Part shown: one piece after another, positions 10,596-19,871 of the stretch
How the letters are laid out: each line of letters begins with the position of its first letter
Position numbering within the stretch: position 1 is the stretch's first letter
NCBI GenBank assembly: GCA_029959905.1
Contig: JASCNZ010000001.1
Span: 62,001 to 126,000, forward strand
From: Microbacteriaceae bacterium PS02344
GTDB lineage: Bacteria > Actinomycetota > Actinomycetes > Actinomycetales > Microbacteriaceae
Direction: 5' to 3'
DNA length: 64,000 nucleotides
The notes under the pieces: generated by a model
Seen by the model: only the letters and a program-made list of their open reading frames with translations
Databases searched by the model: none
Told to the model about the DNA's origin: nothing
Made by a program: the position numbers and the translations under genes

Positions 10596-13040
10596 CTACT
10601 GGGGGTCGCCGACATCCGACTCGGCGCGGATCGTGACCGCCTGCCCGTCGAGACCGAGCAGGATGCGCCCCTGCCGGTCTGTGCGCACGACGTGAGCGCC
10701 CACCGCCGCTAGCAGCTCTATCGTCTCGCGGCGCGGGTGACCGTAGTCGTTGTCGACCCCGCAGCTCACCAGACCGACGGTGGGTCGCAGCGCCTCGTAC
10801 AACGCCAGGTCCTGATCGGCGCTGCCGTGGTGCGCGACCTTGACCACGGCGAAGGGGCCGGTCGGGCGCGCGGCACGCACGAGCATCCGCTGCGCCTCGG
10901 CGCCCAGATCGCCGAGGAAGATCGACCGGGGCACGCCGCCGTGCTCGAACTGCATCACCACGCTCGCGTCGTTACCCGCCGGGAAGACGCGCGATTCCCG
11001 CTGCGGCCACAGCACGCTCCACTGCGCCTCCCCCAGTTCGCCCCGCAGACCGGCCACCCCCGGGACCAGCTCTGCGCCTCCCCGTCGCAGCGTCTCGAGC
11101 AGCCGGTCGTCGGCCTCGTCGCCCGGCGGGCCGTGCACGACACGCGAGGCCCGCCCCTGCACGGCCGCGACGCCGCCGACATGGTCGAGATCGAAATGGG
11201 TCAGCACCAGCAGATCGATGTGATCGACCGCGAGCCCCCGAAGGCACTCGGCGAGCGGCTCGGGATCGGGCCCCGTGTCGATGAGGGCGATCCGGCCGCC
11301 CGAGCGCACCAGAACCGCGTCGCCCTGGCCGACGTCGCAGGCGGCGATCGACCAGCCATCCGGCGCTGCGATCGGAGCCAGGGGCCCGGTGAGCGCGAGG
11401 TGCGCACCGCCCAGCGCTACTGCGACGATCAGCACGACGACCGAGATCGGATGCGCGCATCGCGCGGCCATCGAGACCAACCGCGCGGCGCGCGCGGCGA
11501 TCCACGGCGCGCCATCGGCGCCCGCGTGCGGTATTCGAGGGACGGGCCTGCGCACAGGCCCACGGATCACCGTGCCGAGTGCAGCTCCGATAATCGCGAC
11601 GAGGGTCGCGCTCACCGGACCGGGGACGAGCACCAGCTGACCGACCGGGAGGCACGCCGCGACCTCGGCCGTCGCCGCGATCCACGCGGCGGGCAGCCAG
11701 GCGCACGCCGCCAGTGCATCCGCGATGCCGGGCAGGCCGCCGGTCACACAGGCGAACAGCCCGATCACCGTGGCGATCGGTGCGGCGGGCGCGGCCACGA
11801 GGTTCGTCGCGACCCCGACGAGCGACTGCTGCTCGGCGAACAGCGCCACGATCGGGCCGCACACCAGCTGCGCCGAGAGGGGCACCGAGATCACGACGGC
11901 GAGAGGGGGCGGCAGCCAGCGTCCGAGGCCGGTGGCGAGAGCAGGAGCGAGGAGGATCAGCGCTCCGGACGCCGCGACCGAGAGGGCGAAGCCCGGCGTC
12001 GCCGCGAGCCACGGATCGGCGATGAGGATGACCGTCGCGCTGAGGGCCAGCATGCCCGCACCAGCACTCGGGCGACCGAGGAGGAGCGAGAGCATGGCTG
12101 CACCCGCCATGACCGCAGCGCGGATCACGCTCGGTTCGGGCGTGACCAGCACCACGAAGGCGACGAGTGCCGCTCCCGCCGCCATCGCACGGAGACGCCG
12201 CCCTCCGCCGCAGACGGCGACGAGCCAGAACGCCGCGCCGACCACGAGAGCGCAGTTGGCCCCGCTGACCGCCGTGAGGTGGCTCAACCCCGTGACGCGC
12301 ATGTCGGCGCCCAGCGCGTCGGACATCGCACGCGTGTCGCCCACTGCCAGGCCCGGCAGCAGCCCCGCCCCGGGCTCCGGCAGCGCGGTCGCCCGCTCGA
12401 GGAACTGCGCGCGCATCGACGCCGCGACCCCGAAGACGCCCGCAGCCGGGCGTGTGACCTCGCCCTCGGTGGCGAAGAGAATCAGTGCGGCGCTCTCCCC
12501 CGGCGCCGTGGCTCGCGCCTGTCCGCGCGCGCGGATCATCGCCCCGAGCTCGATCCCGTCGGTCGGCGCGATGCCCACCCGGATCGGAACGGCTGTCGAC
12601 CCGCCGCTCTCCCCGCTCTCGATCGAGACCGTTCGTGCATCGAACCACCACCGTCCGTCTGCGCCGCGTGACGCCGACGAGGTCACCTCCGCCACCACCT
12701 CGATCACGCCGCCGTCGTCTTCGGCCGCGTCGTGGCGCGCCGGCGCCGCGAGGGCTGCGGTCAGTGCAACGGCGGCGCACGCCGCGAGAATCACGGGCAC
12801 GAGTCCCCCTGCACTGCGTCGCATCGCCGTCGCAGCATAGGGTCCTGATCGAACGACACCCCCCGCCATCCATACGGCGGCGGCGACGATGCACCCCATG
12901 GCCAGCGGCCACGCCGAGACCGGCATCATGATGCTCACGAGGGCGGCACCCCACGCCGCCACCGCCAGAGGGAGCAAGCGCAAATCGCGTATCCTCGCAC
13001 GCGCGGGCCGCGGCACGTCCGAAGTGTCTGGCTGAGGCAT
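10596..13040 (-). CDS. comEC: ComEC/Rec2 family DNA-uptake channel
   Basis: The 814-residue membrane protein has an N-terminal set of helices, a central Competence domain (HLTAVSGANCALVVG) and a C-terminal metallo-beta-lactamase-like domain (DVGQGDAVLV, THFDLDHVGG, HHGSADQ). ComEC forms the inner-membrane channel for single-stranded DNA in natural transformation, and the beta-lactamase-like domain is proposed to degrade the other strand. It starts MPQPDTSDV, nearly the same as comEA (MPQPDIPDV), and the DNA upstream of the two genes is also alike. The usual neighbour comEA is separated from it by about 1.3 kb. Confidence 0.93.
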   Translation of the reverse strand: MPQPDTSDVPRPARARIRDLRLLPLAVAAWGAALVSIMMPVSAWPLAMGCIVAAAVWMAGGVVRSGPYAATAMRRSAGGLVPVILAACAAVALTAALAAPARHDAAEDDGGVIEVVAEVTSSASRGADGRWWFDARTVSIESGESGGSTAVPIRVGIAPTDGIELGAMIRARGQARATAPGESAALILFATEGEVTRPAAGVFGVAASMRAQFLERATALPEPGAGLLPGLAVGDTRAMSDALGADMRVTGLSHLTAVSGANCALVVGAAFWLVAVCGGGRRLRAMAAGAALVAFVVLVTPEPSVIRAAVMAGAAMLSLLLGRPSAGAGMLALSATVILIADPWLAATPGFALSVAASGALILLAPALATGLGRWLPPPLAVVISVPLSAQLVCGPIVALFAEQQSLVGVATNLVAAPAAPIATVIGLFACVTGGLPGIADALAACAWLPAAWIAATAEVAACLPVGQLVLVPGPVSATLVAIIGAALGTVIRGPVRRPVPRIPHAGADGAPWIAARAARLVSMAARCAHPISVVVLIVAVALGGAHLALTGPLAPIAAPDGWSIAACDVGQGDAVLVRSGGRIALIDTGPDPEPLAECLRGLAVDHIDLLVLTHFDLDHVGGVAAVQGRASRVVHGPPGDEADDRLLETLRRGGAELVPGVAGLRGELGEAQWSVLWPQRESRVFPAGNDASVVMQFEHGGVPRSIFLGDLGAEAQRMLVRAARPTGPFAVVKVAHHGSADQDLALYEALRPTVGLVSCGVDNDYGHPRRETIELLAAVGAHVVRTDRQGRILLGLDGQAVTIRAESDVGDPQ

Positions 13041-13186
13041 CCGCCCACGCTAGGCAGCATGCCACTTCCGATGCACAGGCCGAGCCGGGGGATGTGCGCA
13101 ATTTCAACCGTGGACGCCGTGTGCAGGACGGACACGGTTCATTACATCGCGCGAGGGCGGCCGAGGGAAAAGTTTCCCCGAATGGC

Positions 13187-13226
13187 GCAGGGGCGGTCGG
13201 TGGTAATTCTCCCCGACCGCCCCTGC
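13187..13226 (-). terminator. Strong hairpin downstream of the small membrane gene
   Basis: GCAGGGGCGGTCGG and CCGACCGCCCCTGC form a perfect 14-bp stem with a 12-base loop, 8 bases past the stop of the 73-residue membrane gene. It would separate the inserted gene pair from comEC. Confidence 0.8.
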
Positions 13227-13234
13227 GTGGAACG

Positions 13235-13456
13235 TCAGCGGGACCTGTTCTTACCAGGACTACGGAAGCTGACGATCGAACCGACGACCGCGGCGATGCC
13301 GAGGCCGCTGAGGATCCAGGCGACGGTCGGCACGTACCCCGTGGTCCCCGTTGCGTCCGCGTGAAGCCCCATCGAGAACACCGCGATGCCTGCTGCGAAG
13401 AAGCACAGCATCGCGATGACGAGGAACACCACTCCTCGCACTTGCCGTTGTGACAT
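13235..13456 (-). CDS. Small two-helix membrane protein, possible immunity partner of DUF2599 protein
   Basis: The predicted 73-residue product has two hydrophobic segments, VVFLVIAMLCFFAAGIAVFS and TVAWILSGLGIAAVVGSIV, and a basic tail (SPGKNRSR). I place the start at ATG 13456 because GAGGAGA lies about 7 bases upstream; an ATG at 13462 would be too close to that site. It begins 11 bases after the DUF2599 gene on the same strand and is closed by a strong terminator, so the two form one short transcription unit. No family was recognised. Small membrane partners of secreted toxins are often immunity proteins, but that is only inference from context. Confidence 0.65.
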   Translation of the reverse strand: MSQRQVRGVVFLVIAMLCFFAAGIAVFSMGLHADATGTTGYVPTVAWILSGLGIAAVVGSIVSFRSPGKNRSR

Positions 13457-13467
13457 GCTCATTCTCC

Positions 13468-14199
13468 TCACGGATTGCATAGGGCCGCGACCACGGCGGT
13501 GTATCCGACGTTCCGGCGCCATGGTTCAAGGTTCCAGGGCATCTTCAGTCGTCCGACGTTACGAACATGGCAGATCAACTGGTCATACATGGTAGTTGTC
13601 TCGTATGTGCTCGGCGTGAGCCTTCTGTACTTGTCCCAAATCGCTGAGTTCGAGATATGAGCAAAGTTCACTGCCGCAGGGTAGACCCGGATGATCGTGC
13701 CACGCGCATCCGAGTCCCTGACGACCTGAGTGAAAAGATCGTTACCTCCGTAATTGGTCGGGTCTGCGACGATCGGGTAGGTGTAGCTCTGGTCCGTATG
13801 CTCGACAACCTGAGTGAGCGTGCTGCCGTCGACCTCGTAATACGTTCCGACAGTTGCTCCCGTTGCGTCGAACGCCCACGGGATTCCGATGAAGACGGCG
13901 ACTTCTCCGCTCGCGTCGTATCCCACGACGTCACCCTCCCCCGTAGGACTGAGGGTCAGTCCGGGGTACTCGTAGTCGAAACGAGTGGGCGCCGTCGAGG
14001 ACTCGAGCGTCGTTGCAATCACGAGACCAGCGTCCGCCTGCGGCGAAACGATCGCGGAGACCCCGTCGACTTCGCTGTACACCGCTGCGCCGTCATCGTC
14101 GCTCACTAGGGAGGCACCGGAGACGGGCAAATAGATCTCGAGCTCGACCCCATTCGACGACAATTGAAACGGCGCATCGGTCTCCGAACGGACGTTCAC
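13468..14199 (-). CDS. DUF2599 domain protein with a damaged N-terminus
   Basis: The C-terminal half carries the DUF2599 signature as I remember it: VADPTNYGGNDLF, RVYPAAVNFAHISNSAIWDKY, LTPSTYETTTMYDQL and the terminal WNLEPWRRNVGYTAVVAALC. These proteins are normally exported and of unknown function. The first possible start is GTG at 14199, giving 243 residues. Upstream in-frame codons still read like the end of a signal peptide (ALLGATQGLVADANGAEA) but end at a stop with no start codon. The original 5' end therefore seems lost near the comEA stop, probably when the DNA was inserted. It may be non-functional. Confidence 0.6.
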   Translation of the reverse strand: MNVRSETDAPFQLSSNGVELEIYLPVSGASLVSDDDGAAVYSEVDGVSAIVSPQADAGLVIATTLESSTAPTRFDYEYPGLTLSPTGEGDVVGYDASGEVAVFIGIPWAFDATGATVGTYYEVDGSTLTQVVEHTDQSYTYPIVADPTNYGGNDLFTQVVRDSDARGTIIRVYPAAVNFAHISNSAIWDKYRRLTPSTYETTTMYDQLICHVRNVGRLKMPWNLEPWRRNVGYTAVVAALCNP

Positions 14200-14340
14200 G
14201 CTTCCCGAGTCTGTTTGCGCCTCTGCGCCGTTAGCATCGGCGACGAGCCCCTGGGTCGCGCCGAGGAGCGCGCGCGACGACTATCGCGGCTCACCTACGC
14301 TGAGCGGCCCATGTGGCGACGAGGCCGCTACCGCGCGCCC

Positions 14341-15003
14341 TCACACTCGCACGCCGTCGCGGATGCCCTCGAGCAGCTTCTCGCCGATCCCGGGCACGGC
14401 CAGCAGATCGTCGACCGAGCGGAACCGGCCGTTCTCGTCCCGCCAGGCGACGATGCGCTCGGCGAGGGCCGGCCCGATCCGCGGCAGGGTCTCGAGCGCC
14501 GTCTGGTCGGCGGTGTTGAGGTCGATCACGCCATCGGAGGTCTCGCCGCTCGTGTCTCCACTCCCCGGCGGTTCGACCGCCGGCGTCGCGCCGATCACGG
14601 GCACGACGATCTGCTCGCCGTCGGTCACGACGCGCGCGAGATTGACCGCGGCGAGGTCCGCCCGATCGGTGGAACCGCCCGCCGCGGCCAACGCATCGAC
14701 CACGCGGGCATCGAGGTCGAGCACGTACAGGCCAGGTCGCTCGACGGCCCCGAGGACGTGCACGTACAGCTCTCCCCCGGGCGCACCGGTGGGGGCGGCC
14801 GTCGGCGAATGCGCGGTCGACGACGCTCCGAGCGCGACGGTGTCGACGGGCGCTGCCTGGCCGCGCAGGATGCCCAGACCGACGGCGCCCGACAGCACGA
14901 CGAGGGCGAGGATCACCCCGGCGCCCAGGCTGAGCCGCCATCGGCGGGAGACGGACCCATCGGCGACGGGCCCCTGCACGTCGGGAATGTCTGGCTGCGG
15001 CAT
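14341..15003 (-). CDS. comEA: ComEA family helix-hairpin-helix DNA-binding protein
   Basis: The 220-residue protein has an N-terminal membrane anchor (LGAGVILALVVLSGAVGLGI), an SLBB-type segment (YVHVLGAVERPGLYVLD) and a C-terminal double helix-hairpin-helix (VIDLNTADQTALETLPRIGP ... LLAVPGIGEKLL). ComEA binds double-stranded DNA outside the membrane and feeds it to ComEC. In most actinobacteria comEC follows directly; here DUF2599 and a small membrane gene intervene. Confidence 0.92.
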   Translation of the reverse strand: MPQPDIPDVQGPVADGSVSRRWRLSLGAGVILALVVLSGAVGLGILRGQAAPVDTVALGASSTAHSPTAAPTGAPGGELYVHVLGAVERPGLYVLDLDARVVDALAAAGGSTDRADLAAVNLARVVTDGEQIVVPVIGATPAVEPPGSGDTSGETSDGVIDLNTADQTALETLPRIGPALAERIVAWRDENGRFRSVDDLLAVPGIGEKLLEGIRDGVRV

Positions 15004-15124
15004 CCGTCCACGCTAGGCACCGCACCAGGCCACCGTGACGGGCGGAGCCGGGCGGTGTGCGCAAGTCCGTCAGCGCACATGTTGTGCAGGACGCGCACGG
15101 CTCGACCGGCGGCGCGCGGATATC

Positions 15125-15158
15125 AAGAGGCCCGACCCCATCGGGGGCCGGGCCTCTT
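15125..15158 (-). terminator. Terminator of leuS
   Basis: AAGAGGCCCGACCCC pairs with GGGGCCGGGCCTCTT across an ATCG loop (15 pairs, one wobble), 11 bases after the leuS stop. On the minus strand the hairpin ends in CTCTT followed by GATATC. Confidence 0.85.
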
Positions 15159-15168
15159 CGTCGGACTC

Positions 15169-17760
15169 TCAGCCCTTGACGACCAGGCTGACGATCTTGG
15201 GAGCCCGGACGATGACCTTGACGATCTCCTTGTCGCCGAGCGCGCGGATCACCCGCTCGTCGGAGCGCGCGAGGGCCTCCAGCTCGGCCTCGCCGATGCG
15301 GGCCGGCACGTCGATCTGCGCGCGCACCTTGCCGTTGATCTGCACGACCGCGGTGACCGCGTCTTCCACGAGCAGCGCAGGGTCGGCCGACCGCCACGTC
15401 ACGAGTCCGACAGACGGCTCGTGGCCGAGGACCTCCCACATCTCCTCTGCCGTGTGCGGGGCGACGAGGTCGAGCATCACGGCGACGGTCTCCGCGGCCT
15501 CGCGCACGGCGGGATCCGCCGCTCCCGCGCCGCCGTCGATCGTCTTGCGGATCGTGTTGACAAGCTCCATCAACCGGGCGACGAGCACGTTGAACTTGGT
15601 CTGCTCGACCAGGGACGGCGCCTCGGCGAGGAGCTTGTGGGTGGTGCGGCGCAGGGCGGAGTCTCCTCCGTCGAACACCACGTCGACCGGGCTCGACACC
15701 TCGCGGGCGATGCGCAGCGCGCGGGCCAGGAACTTCTGGGCCCCGGTCGTCGAGACGTCGGCCCAGTCCTTGTCGTCCTCCACGGGGCCTGCGAAGGCGA
15801 GACCCACGCGCAGCGCGTCGGCACCGTGCGCCTGCAGTTCCTGCTCGAACAGCACCAGGTTGCCCTTGCTCTTCGACATCTTCGCGCCGTTGAGAATGAC
15901 CATGCCCTGGTTGATCAGGTTGGAGAACGGCTCGGTGAAGTCGATGAGACCCATGTCGAACAGCACCTTGGTAATGAACCTCGCGTACAGCAGGTGCAGG
16001 ATGGCGTGCTCGACCCCACCGATGTAGGAGTCGACGGGCGCCCAGCGCGACGCCTGCTTCGGGTCGAATGCGACGGTGTCGCTGTTCGGCGACAGGAAGC
16101 GCAGGAAGTACCACGAGCTGTCGACGAAGGTGTCCATCGTGTCGGGGTCGCGCAGCACGGGGTCGCCCGTCTCGGGATCGACCGTGCGCACCCAGCCCTC
16201 GGCACCGCCGAGCGGCGACGTGCCCTTCGGCGACAGGTCGAGGCCCTCGACGCTGGGGAGCCGAACGGGCAGCTGCTCCTCTGGCACCGGCACGATGCGG
16301 CCGTCGTCAGTGTGCAGCATCGGGATCGGCGTGCCCCAGAAGCGCTGACGGGAGATGAGCCAGTCGCGCAGGCGGTAGTTCTTCGCCGCCCGCCCGGTGC
16401 CGGATGCCTCGAGGCGCTCGATCGCGCGGGCGATCGCGTTGCGCTTCGACAGTCCGTTGAGCTCGCCGGAGTTGATCATGCGTCCCTCGCCGGTGAGCGC
16501 GATGCCCGTCGTGGCGGGGTGCTGCTCGTCGAGGGCGGCGGCGGTGTCGATGGGCACGCCCTCGTCGTCGACCTCGATCACCGGCATCGCCCCCGTGACC
16601 GGGGCGCTGGTGTCGACGACGACCTTCACCGGCAGATCGAACGCGCGCGCGAAGTCGAGGTCGCGCTGGTCGTGCGCCGGAACCGCCATGACCGCGCCGT
16701 GACCGTAATCGGCCAGCACGTAGTCCGCCGCCCAGATCGGCAGCTTCTCGCCGTTGACCGGGTTGATCGCGTACCGCTCGAGGAAGATGCCGGTCTTGGG
16801 GCGGTCGGTGGCCTGGCGGGAGATGTCGGTCTCCTTCTGCACCTGCTCCAGGTACGTCCGGAAGCGCTCCTGCACCTCGGCCGGGGCATCCGCCACCAGC
16901 TCCGCCGCGAGGTCGGAGTCGGGGGCCACGACGAAGAAAGTCGCACCGTGCAGCGTGTCCGGCCGGGTCGAGAACACCGTGACCGGCTCGTCTCGGCCCT
17001 CGATGCGGAAGTCGACGTCGGCGCCCACGGAGCGACCGATCCAGTTGCGCTGCATCTGCAGCACCTTGTGCGGCCAGAAGCCCTCGAGCTGGTTCAGGTC
17101 GTCGAGCAGGCGGTCGGCGTACTCCGTGATGCGGAAGTACCACTGGGTCAGCTTCTTCTTGACGACCTCGTGCCCGCAGCGCTCGCAGCGCCCGTCGACG
17201 ACCTGCTCGTTGGCGAGCACGGTCTGGTCGTTCGGGCACCAGTTCACGGCGCTCTTCTTGCGGTAGGCGAGGCCGCGCTCGTGCAGCTTCAGGAACAGCC
17301 ACTGGTTCCAGCGGTAGTACTCGGGGTCCGACGTGTGCAGCACCCGCGACCAGTCGAATGAGACGCCGTACTTCTGGAAGGCCGTCTTCTGCTGGGCGAT
17401 GTTCTGGTAGGTCCACTCGCGCGGGTCGGCGCCGCGGCGGATCGCGGCGTTCTCGGCCGGCAGTCCGAACGAGTCCCACCCGATGGGGTTGAGCACGTTG
17501 TGCCCGCGGTGGCGCCAGAAGCGCGCCACGATGTCGGAGTAGAGGTAGTTCTCGGCGTGCCCCATGTGCAGGTCGCCCGAGGGGTACGGGAACATCGCGA
17601 GCACGTAGCGACGCGGACGCGTGTCGTCGTCGCCGCCGGTGAGGAACGTCTCGTTCTCCGCCCAGTACTCCTGCCACTTGGCCTGGATGGCGTGCGCCGA
17701 CGACGTCTCGTCCTCGGCAGGAACGGTGGACAGGTTCTCAGACAACGAACGCACGACCAA
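15169..17760 (-). CDS. leuS: Leucine--tRNA ligase
   Basis: The 863-residue protein is a full-length LeuRS: the HIGH-type motif [14 protein letters not shown] near the N-terminus, a zinc-like CERCGHEV segment, the CP1 editing domain, KMSKSKGN in the catalytic core and a C-terminal anticodon/tRNA-binding region. It charges tRNA-Leu in the cytosol. The longest frame starts with TTG at 17760, but GTG at 17754 is equally possible; the conserved part begins around [10 protein letters not shown], so the choice does not affect the enzyme core. No clear ribosome site or T-box leader was seen in the 19-bp gap to pabB. Confidence 0.97.
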   Translation of the reverse strand: MVVRSLSENLSTVPAEDETSSAHAIQAKWQEYWAENETFLTGGDDDTRPRRYVLAMFPYPSGDLHMGHAENYLYSDIVARFWRHRGHNVLNPIGWDSFGLPAENAAIRRGADPREWTYQNIAQQKTAFQKYGVSFDWSRVLHTSDPEYYRWNQWLFLKLHERGLAYRKKSAVNWCPNDQTVLANEQVVDGRCERCGHEVVKKKLTQWYFRITEYADRLLDDLNQLEGFWPHKVLQMQRNWIGRSVGADVDFRIEGRDEPVTVFSTRPDTLHGATFFVVAPDSDLAAELVADAPAEVQERFRTYLEQVQKETDISRQATDRPKTGIFLERYAINPVNGEKLPIWAADYVLADYGHGAVMAVPAHDQRDLDFARAFDLPVKVVVDTSAPVTGAMPVIEVDDEGVPIDTAAALDEQHPATTGIALTGEGRMINSGELNGLSKRNAIARAIERLEASGTGRAAKNYRLRDWLISRQRFWGTPIPMLHTDDGRIVPVPEEQLPVRLPSVEGLDLSPKGTSPLGGAEGWVRTVDPETGDPVLRDPDTMDTFVDSSWYFLRFLSPNSDTVAFDPKQASRWAPVDSYIGGVEHAILHLLYARFITKVLFDMGLIDFTEPFSNLINQGMVILNGAKMSKSKGNLVLFEQELQAHGADALRVGLAFAGPVEDDKDWADVSTTGAQKFLARALRIAREVSSPVDVVFDGGDSALRRTTHKLLAEAPSLVEQTKFNVLVARLMELVNTIRKTIDGGAGAADPAVREAAETVAVMLDLVAPHTAEEMWEVLGHEPSVGLVTWRSADPALLVEDAVTAVVQINGKVRAQIDVPARIGEAELEALARSDERVIRALGDKEIVKVIVRAPKIVSLVVKG

Positions 17761-17779
17761 TCTGAAAGGAAAATCGGGA

Positions 17780-19153
17780 TCAGTTCAGGATATCCGAAGC
17801 CCAGCCCGCGGGGAGGACGGCGCCGAGGGCGGCGAGCGGACCACGCGCTTTGACCCCGACCTCGGCGACCTCGGCGCGAGCATCCGACCCCCAGGTGATG
17901 CCGCCGCCGGCCCCGACCACCGCCGTGCCGTCCGGCTCGACCAGGATGCTGCGGATGACCATCGCCAGGTCGAGCTCGCCGTCGTCTCCCACGTATCCGA
18001 AGCACCCGGCGTAGACCCCGCGGGGGCCGCCCTCGAGCGCGTGCAGTCGCGTCATCGCGGACAGCTTGGGAGCACCCGTCATGCTGCCGGCGGGGAAGGT
18101 CGCGGCGAGCAGATCGCCGACCGTGGCACTGGGCGCGGCCGTGCCGCTCACGCTGCTGACGAGCTGATGCACGGCCGGGTAGCTCTCCACCGCCCACAGC
18201 CGGTCGACGCGGATGCTGCCGGCGACACTCACGCGCGACAGGTCGTTGCGCATGAGGTCGACGATCATGACGTTCTCGGCGCGCTCCTTCGGGCTGGCCG
18301 CGAGCTCGGCCGCCAGCGCCGCATCCTCGGCCGGCGTCGCACCGCGAGGCCTCGTGCCCTTGATCGGCCGGGTGCGGATGACCCCGCCCTCGACCCGCAG
18401 GAACTGCTCGGGACTGGCGCTGAGCAGCGCGCGCTCTCCGATGCGCACGAATCCGCCGTGGTGCGCGGGGGTGGCCGCCCGCAGGCGCAGGTACGCCTCG
18501 GCCGCATCGCGGATGCCCGGCACCGTGAAGCGCGTGGTCAGGCACAGCTGATACGCGATCCCGGCGCGGATGAGCGCACGGCACTGCTCGATCAGGTCCG
18601 CGTACACAGCGGGTGCGTGCCGCCCCTCCGCGACGACAGGACGCGGGTCGGCGGGAGCGACGCTCGCAGAGGTGCCGGCGTCCGTTGTCGAATCAGCGAC
18701 CCTGGCATCCGCCGCTCGCACTTCTGCGGTCCAGTCCTCGAGGTCGTCGTCGGCTGCGCAGAGCCAGACGCGCTGCCGAGCGTGGTCGTAGGCGGCGATG
18801 CGCCGTGCGCGCATCCACGATCGCCGATCGCCGGGCGCGGCCACGGGCGCCCCGGCGGCCGCCGCGCCGGACTCGTAGTCGAGCCAGCCGACCCAGCCCC
18901 CGCGGAACGGCGGCAGGCCGCTCCACTGCTCGAGGTCGTCGCCGTCCTCATCGTCGAGGACGGCGTCGCCGGTGAGCGGAAGCGATGCGGGCAACGCGTC
19001 GACGTCGCCGACTCCGACGAAGCTCCAACCATCGTTGGACTGCGGTCCGGCGTCGAGCCAGAACAGGTCGGATGCCTGTGCCTCGAGCGCGCGGAACAGG
19101 ACGGTGGGGTCGTGCCAATCGTCCAGCAGGAGGGCGCGCAGACGGTCGGGCAC
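17780..19153 (-). CDS. pabB: Aminodeoxychorismate synthase component I (chorismate-binding)
   Basis: The 457-residue protein carries the chorismate-binding enzyme fold with [22 protein letters not shown] and [11 protein letters not shown]. It aminates chorismate to 4-amino-4-deoxychorismate for folate synthesis, using ammonia from a PabA-type glutaminase not in the window. Its length fits PabB better than TrpE. I take GTG at 19153 ([16 protein letters not shown]) as the start because the long upstream extension of the frame runs antisense through the divergent DedA gene. leuS starts 19 bases after its stop. Confidence 0.88.
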   Translation of the reverse strand: MPDRLRALLLDDWHDPTVLFRALEAQASDLFWLDAGPQSNDGWSFVGVGDVDALPASLPLTGDAVLDDEDGDDLEQWSGLPPFRGGWVGWLDYESGAAAAGAPVAAPGDRRSWMRARRIAAYDHARQRVWLCAADDDLEDWTAEVRAADARVADSTTDAGTSASVAPADPRPVVAEGRHAPAVYADLIEQCRALIRAGIAYQLCLTTRFTVPGIRDAAEAYLRLRAATPAHHGGFVRIGERALLSASPEQFLRVEGGVIRTRPIKGTRPRGATPAEDAALAAELAASPKERAENVMIVDLMRNDLSRVSVAGSIRVDRLWAVESYPAVHQLVSSVSGTAAPSATVGDLLAATFPAGSMTGAPKLSAMTRLHALEGGPRGVYAGCFGYVGDDGELDLAMVIRSILVEPDGTAVVGAGGGITWGSDARAEVAEVGVKARGPLAALGAVLPAGWASDILN

Positions 19154-19195
19154 GTTTCCCAGCCTACGACCCGCGCCGCGGCGTATTGTCGAGCT

Positions 19196-19867
19196 GTGGA
19201 TGACGTGTTGACCTGGCTGTTCGAGTTCATCCGGTCGATCGATCCCGTCACCCGCACCCTGGTGGCGGGCGTCGCCGTGATGCTCGAGACGAGCGTGCTC
19301 ATCGGCCTGATCGTCCCGGGCGACACCGTGGTCATCATGGCCTCGATCGGCGTGCAGGGCCCGGTGCAGGCCACCATGATGGTGATCGCGGTGGTCGTGG
19401 GCGCCCTGATCGGTGAGAGCATCGGCTTCGCGCTCGGCCGCTGGCTCGGACCGCGCATCCGCACCTCTTGGCTCGGTCGGCGCATCGGCGAGAAGAACTG
19501 GCTCCGCGCCGAGCGGTATCTGCAGCGGCGCGGCGGCATCGCCATCTTCCTGTCGCGCTTCCTGCCCGTGCTGCACTCCCTCGTGCCACTCACCGTCGGC
19601 ATGAGCCACTACTCCTACCGCCGCTTCCTCGCGTGGACCGCGCCCGCCTGCGTGATCTGGGCGGTCGCCTACGTGAGCGTCACCTCGCTCGCCGCCCTCA
19701 CGTTCGACGAGATGGTCGACCGGGTGCACTACGCCGGCTACGTCTTCGTCGGCATCATCGTGCTGTTCCTCGTGCTGGTGTTCGTCGGCAAGAAGGTGCT
19801 CGAACGCTCCGAAGCCCGGCATCTCGACGCGCAGGAGGCGGACCCGGGGGCGGACGTGAAAGACTGA
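19196..19867 (+). CDS. DedA family membrane protein
   Basis: The 223-residue polytopic protein matches the DedA/SNARE-associated family: LETSVLIGLIVPGDTVVI near the N-terminus, the re-entrant loop segment GESIGFALGRWLG, and FLSRFLPVLHSLVPLTVGMS. DedA proteins are linked to membrane-lipid (undecaprenyl phosphate) flipping and membrane homeostasis. The start is GTG at 19196, 42 bp from the divergent pabB start, and a TATTGT hexamer six bases before it could be a -10 box for a leaderless message. The App1-like gene follows 4 bases after the stop. Confidence 0.88.
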   Translation: MDDVLTWLFEFIRSIDPVTRTLVAGVAVMLETSVLIGLIVPGDTVVIMASIGVQGPVQATMMVIAVVVGALIGESIGFALGRWLGPRIRTSWLGRRIGEKNWLRAERYLQRRGGIAIFLSRFLPVLHSLVPLTVGMSHYSYRRFLAWTAPACVIWAVAYVSVTSLAALTFDEMVDRVHYAGYVFVGIIVLFLVLVFVGKKVLERSEARHLDAQEADPGADVKD

Positions 19868-19871
19868 GGCA

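Noticed and set aside
17600-17800. T-box or attenuator leader for leuS
   Set aside because: Only 19 bp separate leuS from pabB and no T-box or leader-peptide pattern is visible.
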